Shown here: positions 1 to 6,184 of the stretch, in pieces
Numbering within the stretch: position 1 is the stretch's first letter
Layout of the letters: every line of letters begins with the position of its first letter
From: an uncultured Eubacteriales bacterium
Lineage (GTDB): Bacteria; Bacillota; Clostridia; Oscillospirales; Acutalibacteraceae
Assembly: GCA_900320925.1 (NCBI GenBank)
Contig: ONUD01000132.1
Coordinates: 1 to 8,270, forward strand
Direction: 5' to 3'
Length of the DNA: 8,270 nucleotides
Notes under the pieces: generated by a model
Database searches by the model: none
What the model saw: the letters and a program-made list of their open reading frames with translations, nothing else
Told to the model about the DNA's origin: nothing
Translations under genes and position numbers: made by a program

Positions 1-506
1 GCGGTTTGATGACCGCTTTAACGGTGGTAGTGCTGATTTTTTCCAACGTCATCACCATCGGCACTTACACCTTTCCCGCCGGGGCAGGAATCTTATTATT
101 GCTGCTGTCGTATGCTGTCGGGGAGCGGTGGGCCTGTTACAGCTTTGCGGCGGCATCGCTGACCGGCTTCCTGCTTTGCAATGACAAGGAAGCCGTCTTG
201 TGTTTCGTGCTGTTTTTCGGCTACTATCCGCTGCTGCGGGGCAGACTCGAACATTGCCGCAGCCGTGTGCTGAAATGGATGTGCAAACTGGCACTGTTCA
301 ACGGTGCTTTAATGGCAGTCTACTCTTTAGCGGTCTATGTCTTCGGGATTCCCGAAAATCTGGAACTGTTCGGTGTTGACCTGCCGATGGTATTTTTAGC
401 CGTATTCAACGTCATCTTTTTGATTTACGACTATGCCCTTATGGCACTGGAGGTCAACCATCGCCAACGCATTGAAAAACTGATTGCCAAACTGCTAAAG
501 CGGTAA
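1..506 (+). CDS. Polytopic membrane protein of unknown function (5' end outside window)
   Basis: The reading frame is open at the left edge (first full codon at 3, GGT). TTG at 6 and ATG at 9 are possible starts, but both fall inside what looks like the first membrane helix (GLMTALTVVVL), so the true start probably lies upstream. About 166 residues are visible. They form roughly six hydrophobic segments (about residues 2-18, 24-38, 43-57, 63-76, 92-113 and 124-145, counted from TTG) and end in a basic tail (HRQRIEKLIAKLLKR). The layout, with a helix beginning G-x-M-x-AL and a central FFGYYPLLRG loop, resembles small uncharacterised Clostridia membrane proteins similar in size and style to ECF-transporter substrate-binding subunits. 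That likeness is an impression from memory; no substrate can be named. No convincing terminator follows, so read-through toward the next gene is possible. Confidence is high that it is a gene and low on function. Confidence 0.75.
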   Translation, partial: GLMTALTVVVLIFSNVITIGTYTFPAGAGILLLLLSYAVGERWACYSFAAASLTGFLLCNDKEAVLCFVLFFGYYPLLRGRLEHCRSRVLKWMCKLALFNGALMAVYSLAVYVFGIPENLELFGVDLPMVFLAVFNVIFLIYDYALMALEVNHRQRIEKLIAKLLKR

Positions 507-556
507 TAACAGCGTGTTGTCAAGAAAACCACAGGATAATTTGTCTATAATGACCA

Positions 557-585
557 TTGCAATGGGTAAAAAAACGGTATATAAT
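557..585 (+). promoter_or_regulatory. Predicted sigma-A-type promoter of the lysozyme gene
   Basis: TTGCAA (557-562) and a perfect TATAAT (580-585) are separated by 17 nt, the optimal spacing for the housekeeping sigma factor. Transcription would start near 592, leaving a leader of about 65 nt before the GTG start at 657. A second TATAAT at 546-551 has no acceptable -35 element. The rest of the 507-656 gap is AT-rich and shows no riboswitch or strong hairpin. Confidence 0.7.
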
Positions 586-640
586 GAGAAACGCAGGTTA
601 CAATTCCGTGACAAAAGTTAAAAAATTGTAAAAAACCGAA

Positions 641-647
641 AGGAAGG
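641..647 (+). promoter_or_regulatory. Ribosome binding site that fixes a GTG start
   Basis: AGGAAGG lies 9 nt before the GTG at 657. It supports GTG 657 as the start: the first residues from there (MGVKTTLQKT) give the charged N-region of a signal peptide, and no in-frame ATG is better placed. Confidence 0.7.
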
Positions 648-656
648 TTCATTTTA

Positions 657-3206
657 GTGGGGGTCAAGACAACTTTGCAAAAAACATTTGCCGTACTCTG
701 TACGGCAGCACTCATCGGGACGGCAGTTCCTGCCCTATCCGCCTCGGCACAGGGAACCATCAGTGCCACTACAACCGCCAATCTGAATGTCAGAAAAGGA
801 GCAGGTACCAATTATGCCGTCATGAAGGTACTCGGCAAAAATACGGCTGTGACCATTGTGGATACCTCTGTGTCAGGCTGGCTCAAGGTACGCTTCTCTG
901 ACGGAACCACCGGCTACTGTTCCGCCAATTACCTGAATATCGTGACAGATGCCGTGACAACCGGCCGTGTCAACCTCAGAAAAGGTGCCGGCACCAATTA
1001 TGCCGTTATCAGAACGACAACCAAAAATACCAAGGTCGATGTACTGAAAATCGTCAATTCCTCATGGGCATCCGTGAAGCTGTCCGATGGCACGACAGGC
1101 TATATGAGTACCCAATACCTCTCATTCCTGTCCTCCAACGTCAACACCTCTGTTGCCGCCGTGCCGACTACGATCACCCTCTCTGAAAATACCAAAAGAA
1201 TGCCGGTAGGACGCTGCTCCCAACTGTCAGTTTCCTACAATCAGGGAACCGTGACATGGCAAAGCTCTGACACCAGCGTTGCGTCCGTCAGTCCGTCAGG
1301 CATGGTGAGTGCCTTGAAAGCCGGTACCGCCACTATCACCGCTACTGACTCCAAAACCCAAAAAACTGCCAAATGTGTCATTACGGCTGTTAAAACAGAG
1401 TATACGGCACTGACCATCTCCGAAACTGCCAAGACTGTAACCATCGGTCAAAGCTTTCAGCTGCGAGCCACTGCCAACAACGGCAGTCAAAATATCCGTT
1501 GGAGAACCTCCAACTCCTCCATTCTCCGAGTGGACAATACCGGAAAAGTCACAACGGTTGGTGTAGGCACTGCCTATATCACCGCCTATGATCCTACCGG
1601 AACCGTGACTGCTGCCTGCCGTGTGACCGTACAAAATAAGGACTCCATTTCGCTCTCCGCTTCCAGCGTGACAATCAATGCCGGCTCCTCTACCTATGTG
1701 ACCGCCAATAAAGCCAATGCTTCCATGCAGGTCGTGTGGTCGTCCAGCAATGAAAACGTGGCGGCTGTCCATAACGGACGTATCAGTGGCCTTTCCGCCG
1801 GTACGGCAGTGATTACGGCTTCCAATCCGGCAGGTACGGTCTATGCCAGATGTACGGTAAAGGTCAACAGTGTCTACAGGGGCAATGTCAGTGTATCAAG
1901 AAGTGCCGTGACGACTACTGCCGGCAAAACCGTGTATATCAAGGGCTACAACGGCAGTACATGGGGCAGCAGTGATACCAATGTCGCCACTGTATGGGAC
2001 GGCTTCATCGAAGCCAAAACCCCCGGCAAGGCTGCCATTACCTACACTGACCGCAGCGGCAACAGAGCTATCTGTGTCATTACCGTTAAGCAGGCAGAGC
2101 CTGTTAAATTTGCCTACTCCTCCCCTAACTCCGCTACCTTGAACCAGAATGTTTCACTAGTCGCCATTACCGACAAGACCATTACAGATGTGTATTTTAC
2201 GGTCAAGCTCGGCAGCAAAACCGTGCAGGTCAATGCTTCCCAGAAAACCGCAGAGGGGAATACTTACGTCTGGAAAGGCAATTACAAGACCACAGAGGCC
2301 GGTACTTTCAAGCTGACAGCCTATGCCAAGAGAAACGGTCAGTGGAGTACCTGTTCTGATGGCGTCAGCGATGTCTACGTTACCTCCAAGACCAACCACA
2401 CTCAGACCGGTCTGAGCAGGCTCCGTGCCAGCGATGAGCTGATTCGCTTCATCGGTGAAAAAGAGGGGTTTGTATCAGGCATTACCTATGACAGGCTTGC
2501 CAACAATCTTCCTACGATCGCCCATGGCTATGTCGTCTGGGAGGGTGGACAATTCTACAACAACCTGACCCGAACAGAAGGCTATGCCCTGCTCGTGGAT
2601 GCCGTCAATAATGAGGTGTATACCTCCCGTGTCAACCAGATGCTCATTGACAACAATATCCGCTTCAACCAGCAGCAGTTTGATGCACTGGTCAGCTTTA
2701 CCTATAACCTCGGCACAGGCTGGACGTATTCCTCTACCCTGAAGAATATCCTCCTCAACTCCTATGGCACCGTCACTACCAACAGCAATACCCTCACGGC
2801 TACCGTTACAGCCAATTCGGGTCTGAACCTCCGGGAAAGTCCCTCTTCTTCCGCCAAATCTCTTGCCGTCCTTTCAAAAGGAGAAACAGTAACACTCGTC
2901 AGCGGTACAAAATACAATTCTGTCTGGTACCAAGTCAAGACCAACAGCGGCAAAACAGGCTATTGCAGCAGTTCCCACCTGAATGTGTCCACAGGCGGCA
3001 AATCTACGGTCAGAGACCTGAATTATATCAACCGCAGTTCCTTTATCAATCAAATGCTTTCCTATCACCATGCCAGCGGCGTATGTTATTACGGTCTGCT
3101 TTACAGGCGTGTGGATGAAGTGGAGATGTTCCTCTACGGGGATTATGTCTCTGACGGCAGAAGCAATAAACATTCCTTCCCCAGTCCCTCCTGTCTGCAT
3201 TTCTAA
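657..3206 (+). CDS. Secreted modular lysozyme: SH3b2-BIG2x4-GH24 with nested SH3b
   Basis: An 849-residue exported protein predicted to cleave the glycan strands of peptidoglycan (GH24, phage T4-type lysozyme family). A signal peptide (K4 and K9, hydrophobic 11-27) probably ends after A31 (SASA|Q). Two SH3b wall-binding domains follow (about 36-94 and 97-157), sharing RKGAGTNYAV. Next come four BIG2 Ig-like domains (about 170-246, 250-326, 329-404 and 409-479), each with a W-x-S-S/T-x-x-x-x-V core, and a further beta-rich domain (482-577). The GH24 domain begins near 588. E603 in KEGF and D612 in YD are 9 residues apart, as in T4 lysozyme E11/D20, and T620 in PTIAHG matches T26. A third SH3b (712-777) is inserted in this fold. 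GH24 resumes at about 785-833 (LLYRRVDEVEMFLYGDY). There is no LPXTG motif or C-terminal membrane helix, so it is probably released or held by SH3b binding. It has its own promoter and terminator. The role (wall remodelling or attack on rivals) is unknown. It could be prophage-derived, but no phage genes are near. Confidence 0.9.
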   Translation: MGVKTTLQKTFAVLCTAALIGTAVPALSASAQGTISATTTANLNVRKGAGTNYAVMKVLGKNTAVTIVDTSVSGWLKVRFSDGTTGYCSANYLNIVTDAVTTGRVNLRKGAGTNYAVIRTTTKNTKVDVLKIVNSSWASVKLSDGTTGYMSTQYLSFLSSNVNTSVAAVPTTITLSENTKRMPVGRCSQLSVSYNQGTVTWQSSDTSVASVSPSGMVSALKAGTATITATDSKTQKTAKCVITAVKTEYTALTISETAKTVTIGQSFQLRATANNGSQNIRWRTSNSSILRVDNTGKVTTVGVGTAYITAYDPTGTVTAACRVTVQNKDSISLSASSVTINAGSSTYVTANKANASMQVVWSSSNENVAAVHNGRISGLSAGTAVITASNPAGTVYARCTVKVNSVYRGNVSVSRSAVTTTAGKTVYIKGYNGSTWGSSDTNVATVWDGFIEAKTPGKAAITYTDRSGNRAICVITVKQAEPVKFAYSSPNSATLNQNVSLVAITDKTITDVYFTVKLGSKTVQVNASQKTAEGNTYVWKGNYKTTEAGTFKLTAYAKRNGQWSTCSDGVSDVYVTSKTNHTQTGLSRLRASDELIRFIGEKEGFVSGITYDRLANNLPTIAHGYVVWEGGQFYNNLTRTEGYALLVDAVNNEVYTSRVNQMLIDNNIRFNQQQFDALVSFTYNLGTGWTYSSTLKNILLNSYGTVTTNSNTLTATVTANSGLNLRESPSSSAKSLAVLSKGETVTLVSGTKYNSVWYQVKTNSGKTGYCSSSHLNVSTGGKSTVRDLNYINRSSFINQMLSYHHASGVCYYGLLYRRVDEVEMFLYGDYVSDGRSNKHSFPSPSCLHF

Positions 3207-3211
3207 TGAAA

Positions 3212-3245
3212 AGAATCCCGTCAGTCCATACACTGACGGGATTTT
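3212..3245. terminator. Bidirectional intrinsic terminator between convergent genes
   Basis: A perfect 12-bp stem (3214-3225 with 3232-3243) with a 6-nt loop lies in the 51-nt gap between the lysozyme stop and the yunB stop. On the + strand it runs into TTTTCGTT. On the - strand it is followed by TTCTTTTC. Both tails are U-rich enough for intrinsic termination, so one hairpin probably ends both transcripts. Confidence 0.85.
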
Positions 3246-3257
3246 CGTTGCCATGGT

Positions 3258-3890
3258 TCAGGCAGTGCGGTACAGCATCCCTGCCGGCACTTCTCCGATA
3301 ATGACCGTTTCCCCTATCAGCACGGTCGTTTCCACCGATGTATGAACCATCCCCTGCGGCTGACGCACGGACAGGTCTGCCGATACCCTGACAGACAGCT
3401 TATGTACTGTCTGATTGATGCCGCCCTGCTCCAGTTCGCTTTCAAAGTCACTGTTGATATTGCCTGACACCGATATGTTTACAGGAATCGCCGGCCCTCT
3501 TCCCTGCATCAGCTCCCCGCCAAGGAGACTGCCCAGAGGAATGTGCAGTTCCCTGCTGACAATATCCGACAGGTGCTTCTGTATGCGTAAGGTGATGGCA
3601 CTTTTCAGCTTGTTGGTCAGCATGGTATTGCAATGAATGGAGGTAATACGGTTGTCCGAGCAGGTAATCGTCTCCAGATCTTCACAGGTGATTTCCATCT
3701 CGTCCAGCACCTCTGCCACACTCTGGTTGATTGCCGCCGTTGCCAGCGAACGGGCATTCACCTCGGCAAAGCCGTCCAAAAACGGCTTGACACGCCATTC
3801 TAAAACGATGACGGCAATCAAAATCCCTGCCAAAATCAGTCCCATAATTTTTGACAGGCGGTCATGCTGCTTTCTTTTTTTCACTGTCAT
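3258..3890 (-). CDS. yunB: Sporulation protein YunB
   Basis: A protein of about 210 residues with a short basic N-terminus (KKRKQHDR), one membrane helix (IMGLILAGILIAVIVLEW) and a C-terminal extracytoplasmic-type domain. The post-helix segment AEVNARSLATAAINQSVAEVL, the central HIPLGSLLGG and the closing TTVLIGE...GEVP pattern match the YunB family. In Bacillus subtilis YunB is a sigma-E-regulated protein needed for efficient sporulation; its biochemical function is not known. The length is near that of the family (B. subtilis YunB is about 250). I chose ATG at 3890 because GGGGGTGG sits 5 nt upstream. The in-frame GTG at 3899 lies inside that GGGGGTGG and has no binding site of its own. It is the last gene of the leftward cluster, 49 nt after mntP. 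The binding site is buried in a hairpin (3895-3925), so expression may need a separate signal. I saw no clear sigma-E promoter. Confidence 0.87.
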   Translation of the reverse strand: MTVKKRKQHDRLSKIMGLILAGILIAVIVLEWRVKPFLDGFAEVNARSLATAAINQSVAEVLDEMEITCEDLETITCSDNRITSIHCNTMLTNKLKSAITLRIQKHLSDIVSRELHIPLGSLLGGELMQGRGPAIPVNISVSGNINSDFESELEQGGINQTVHKLSVRVSADLSVRQPQGMVHTSVETTVLIGETVIIGEVPAGMLYRTA

Positions 3891-3894
3891 CAAA

Positions 3895-3925
3895 ACCACC
3901 CCCGTATATCATATACGGGGGTGGT
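3895..3925 (-). terminator. GC-rich hairpin between mntP and yunB; terminator and/or translational block
   Basis: A perfect 14-bp stem (3895-3908 with 3912-3925) with a 3-nt loop. On the - strand it follows the mntP stop by 14 nt and is trailed by TTTTG, a short U-tract, so it can act as a weak intrinsic terminator for mntP. Its 3' arm also contains GGGGGTGG, the ribosome binding site of yunB. On the + strand the tail is better (ACTTTTTG), so it could also stop antisense transcription, although no rightward gene precedes it closely. Which role dominates cannot be told from sequence. Confidence 0.65.
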
Positions 3926-3939
3926 ACTTTTTGTGTCTG

Positions 3940-4488
3940 TCAGCCTGTCAAAAGCGTCTTAATACCAATAAGAATCAGCATGGCACCTCCTGCCATGCCC
4001 GTATAGGCGGCATTGATACGGCGGAAACGGCTTCCCAGCCAATAGCCCAGCAGGCTCCATGCAAACGTCACACCGCCAATGCACAGTACTGCCTGAAACA
4101 TTGCCATCGGTGCGGCCGCTCCGACTGCTGTGGGCAGGGTAATGCCTGCCGCAAGGGCATCAATGCTCGTTGCCAGTGCCAGAAGCCAAAGACTGCCGAC
4201 AGGCTTCCCTGACGGATGTCTGGCATCCAGAAGCATTTTCGTGCCGAGAAACAGCAAAATCAAAAAGGCGGCTATATGGTCAAAATCGGCGGCAACACTG
4301 CTCCCGACCTTGCCGATGCTCCACCCCAGTACGGGCATGAGCATCTGAAACATACCGAACACTCCTGCCGGCAGCAACGCCGAATACCATGTTGGTTTCT
4401 GTTTCCCAACCATGCCGCAGGTAATCGAAGCCGCCGCCGCATCCATCGCCAATGCCGTTCCCAATGCCAGTGCGGACAGATAATCCAT
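3940..4488 (-). CDS. mntP: Manganese efflux pump MntP
   Basis: A 182-residue inner-membrane protein of the MntP (DUF204) family, which exports Mn2+ and protects against manganese overload. There are six hydrophobic segments in two repeated halves. Each half carries the family signature: LAMDAAAAS near the N-terminus (D16 from the ATG start) and ATSIDALAAG in the middle (D110). They correspond to the essential aspartates in MSMDAFAAS and TSLDAMAVG of E. coli MntP (about 188 aa). FLGTKMLLDA and the C-terminal GGAMLILIGIKTLL also fit. I prefer ATG 4488, with GGAG 8 nt upstream (4497-4500). The alternative GTG at 4497 overlaps that GGAG and lacks a site of its own. The gene follows the ABC ATPase by 80 nt. 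No yybP-ykoY manganese riboswitch is visible, but an inverted repeat masks the binding site. Neighbours give no metal context. Confidence 0.92.
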   Translation of the reverse strand: MDYLSALALGTALAMDAAAASITCGMVGKQKPTWYSALLPAGVFGMFQMLMPVLGWSIGKVGSSVAADFDHIAAFLILLFLGTKMLLDARHPSGKPVGSLWLLALATSIDALAAGITLPTAVGAAAPMAMFQAVLCIGGVTFAWSLLGYWLGSRFRRINAAYTGMAGGAMLILIGIKTLLTG

Positions 4489-4532
4489 TCCATTCACTCC
4501 AGATTTTTTGATAATACATATGAGTGAATGGA
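4489..4532 (-). promoter_or_regulatory. Hairpin masking the mntP ribosome binding site
   Basis: In the leftward transcript, 4532-4522 pairs perfectly with 4499-4489 over 11 bp (5' arm TCCATTCACTC), leaving a 22-nt AU-rich loop. The 3' arm covers three bases of the GGAG site and ends one base before the ATG, so the folded form should reduce initiation. No U-run follows the stem, so it is not a terminator. The same repeat read as DNA could be an operator with widely spaced half-sites, but a spacer of 22 bp makes this less likely. Confidence 0.5.
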
Positions 4533-4537
4533 GCCAT

Positions 4538-4588
4538 TTATGTTAAGGCAATATACACATCGTTTGGTTCATAAACTCTGATCGTCAT
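4538..4588 (-). other. Possible 16-codon ORF with strong ribosome binding site (leader peptide or gene relic)
   Basis: ATG at 4588 is preceded by AAGGAG, ending 7 nt upstream (AGGAG at 4596-4600), the best-looking ribosome binding site in this intergenic area. It opens a frame encoding MTIRVYEPNDVYIALT and stopping with TAA at 4540-4538. The ORF overlaps the last 20 nt of the ABC ATPase, as expected for a translationally coupled next gene, and it sits where a permease gene would be expected. The stop lies 5 nt before the 5' arm of the mntP hairpin. It may be a leader peptide, the stub of a deleted permease, or chance. The peptide resembles nothing I recognise and is not hydrophobic. Confidence 0.3.
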
Positions 4589-5594
4589 GCCCATTCTCCT
4601 TATGCTGATAAAGCTGTCGGATAATTTCCTCAATGTCAGCATCCTTGACACTGATATCCTTGACTTTGACGGTATCCAGTGTATACGCCGCCATCTCCGA
4701 AACAGGCACTGCCGCACTGTTGAAACGCACCTTGCATACACCGTTTTCCTCTGTAAAGAAAATGTCCTTGTCAGATAAATGAAAGTGTTTTTGATAGGCA
4801 AGTTTTTTTCTTGCCTCCGCTTCATCGGTCACGATATTCATTTCTCTCATCTGACCGTATTTTTCTTTGAGTTCCCCAAGAGAACCGTCGAAAACATTGC
4901 TTCCCTTGTCAATCATCACAATCCTGTCCGCCAGTAATTCAATGTCAGCAAGGTCATGGGTGGTGAGGATGACCGTGGTCTTTTCATGGGTGTTAATGTA
5001 GTGGATGGCATTGCGGATATGGTTCTTCACCACCACGTCCAGACCAATGGTCGGTTCGTCCAGAAACAGGACTTTCGGGCTGTGCAGGAGGGAAGCGGCA
5101 ATATCGGCTCTCATCCGCTGACCGAGTGACAGCGTCCGCACGGGACTGGTCATAAAGCTTTCCAGCTCCAGCACTTCATTTAAAAAAGCCATGCGGGTCT
5201 GATAACGGTCATCCGGCACTTCATAGATTTCTTTCAGGACACTGTACGTTTCCCTTAACGGCAAATCCCACCAGAGCTGTGTCCGCTGACCGAATACCAC
5301 ACCGATTTCTTTGACATAGCTTTTCCGATCAGCAACAGGGTTTCTGCCGTTAATCGTACAGCTTCCGGAAGTGGGTGTCAGGATGCCTGTCAGCATTTTG
5401 ATGACAGTGGATTTCCCCGCCCCGTTCGGACCAATAAAACCTAAAATTTCTCCTTCATCCACGTGAAAGCTGACATCCTTGACAGCAGTGACAACTTCCG
5501 TTTTGGGAGAAAAAAGGGCTTTCATACTGCCTTTCAGTCCTGCTGCTTTCACGGTTTTCTTAAATTCCTTACGAAGATTGACTACTTCAATCAT
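4569..5594 (-). CDS. ABC-2-type transporter ATP-binding protein, no adjacent permease
   Basis: A 341-residue cytoplasmic ATPase subunit of an ABC exporter. Walker A is GPNGAGKST (55-63). The Q-loop region reads FGQRTQLWWD (101-110), the signature is LSLGQRMR (155-162), Walker B with the catalytic glutamate is VLFLDEPT (175-182, E180), the D-loop is GLD (184-186) and the switch histidine is H213. All catalytic motifs are intact. The roughly 30-residue insertion before the core strand (KKTVKAAGLKGSMKALFSP), the QRTQLWWDLP motif and the approximately 100-residue C-terminal domain are typical of ATPases paired with ABC-2/DUF990-type six-helix permeases (viologen- or daunorubicin-exporter-like group). 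Such permeases are usually encoded directly downstream; here only a 16-codon ORF and mntP follow. The substrate is unknown. The start ATG overlaps the ysxC stop by 4 nt (ATGA), indicating translational coupling; GAGG lies about 10 nt upstream. Confidence 0.9.
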   Translation of the reverse strand: MIEVVNLRKEFKKTVKAAGLKGSMKALFSPKTEVVTAVKDVSFHVDEGEILGFIGPNGAGKSTVIKMLTGILTPTSGSCTINGRNPVADRKSYVKEIGVVFGQRTQLWWDLPLRETYSVLKEIYEVPDDRYQTRMAFLNEVLELESFMTSPVRTLSLGQRMRADIAASLLHSPKVLFLDEPTIGLDVVVKNHIRNAIHYINTHEKTTVILTTHDLADIELLADRIVMIDKGSNVFDGSLGELKEKYGQMREMNIVTDEAEARKKLAYQKHFHLSDKDIFFTEENGVCKVRFNSAAVPVSEMAAYTLDTVKVKDISVKDADIEEIIRQLYQHKENGHDDQSL

Positions 5595-6172
5595 ATGATA
5601 CTTTCCTCTATTATTTTTCTGATATTCTCAATCCCCGTGCCGTCCTGAGCGGAACACGGGCAGAGCCGTACATCAGGATAGTCTGCTAATTCCTCCCGTA
5701 AAGCTTCCAGTCTTTGCATTTGCTGTGTCTTTTTGAGCTTGTCCATTTTGGTCAAAGCAATGAGAAACGGATAGCCGTTCCGATACAAAAAGTCAATCAT
5801 TGTCCTGTCATCAGCCGTCGGCGGGTGACGCATATCGCATATCTGCACGACCAATGCAATATTTCTGTCCTGTGCAAAATAGCCTTCCATCAGTTCTGCC
5901 CATCGCTGCTTTTCGGCATGGGACACTTTAGCATAACCGTACCCCGGCAAATCGACAAGATAGGCTTCTTTCAGGGCGAAAAAATTGATGGTAGCCGTTT
6001 TGCCGGGCTGTGAGCTGACTCTGGCAATGGATTTCCGATAGAGTATCTTATTAATCAAAGAGGACTTGCCCACGTTCGACTTGCCGGAAAAGATAATTTC
6101 CGGCAAATCGGAAGGAGGAAGCTGTTCCACTTTTCCATAAGACGCTTTAAATTCCGCTATCTGAAAATTCAT
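5591..6172 (-). CDS. ysxC: Ribosome biogenesis GTP-binding protein YsxC/EngB (YihA)
   Basis: A 193-residue GTPase of the TrmE-Era-EngA-EngB-Septin class, essential in many bacteria for late assembly of the 50S ribosomal subunit. The G1 P-loop is GKSNVGKSS (30-38), the G2 region is QPGKTAT (55-61), G3 is DLPG (74-77) followed by the family-typical YGYAKV, G4 is TKMD (141-144) and G5 is SAQDG (174-178). Length and the N-terminal EFKASY/LPEIIFSGKSNVG pattern match EngB throughout. The ATG at 6172 has AAAGGAG 6 nt upstream and lies 12 nt after the lon stop. The lon-ysxC order is conserved in Bacillus and many Clostridia, so the two are probably cotranscribed. The 3' end overlaps the ABC ATPase start. 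Confidence 0.97.
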   Translation of the reverse strand: MNFQIAEFKASYGKVEQLPPSDLPEIIFSGKSNVGKSSLINKILYRKSIARVSSQPGKTATINFFALKEAYLVDLPGYGYAKVSHAEKQRWAELMEGYFAQDRNIALVVQICDMRHPPTADDRTMIDFLYRNGYPFLIALTKMDKLKKTQQMQRLEALREELADYPDVRLCPCSAQDGTGIENIRKIIEESII

Positions 6173-6184
6173 ACTGTTCTCCTT

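Noticed and set aside
546..551. A first TATAAT upstream of the lysozyme gene as promoter
   Set aside because: The nearest -35-like hexamer (TTGTCA, 517-522) is 23 nt away, too far. The TATAAT at 580-585 with TTGCAA at 17 nt is far better.
1296..1772. A 158-codon leftward open frame opposite the BIG2 domains
   Set aside because: It is antisense to a repeat-rich secreted protein, whose glycine-rich shadow is what one expects from Thr/Ala/Val codons read backward. It has no supporting start site.
1152..2093. DNA-level tandem repeats in the BIG2 region
   Set aside because: The four Ig-like domains share protein motifs but their nucleotide sequences have diverged, so this is an old domain array, not a recent repeat expansion.
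657..3206. Prophage endolysin cassette
   Set aside because: The protein has a signal peptide and multiple BIG2 domains, its own promoter and terminator, and no holin, tail or other phage gene nearby. GH24 alone does not show a prophage.
3637..4212. A 191-codon rightward open frame across yunB and mntP
   Set aside because: It is antisense to two recognised genes, spans the hairpin between them, and its product is low in hydrophobic or domain structure with Cys/His-rich shadow composition.
4489..4600. yybP-ykoY manganese riboswitch upstream of mntP
   Set aside because: Only 80 nt separate mntP from the preceding gene, and the conserved riboswitch core sequences are not present. A simple hairpin is seen instead.
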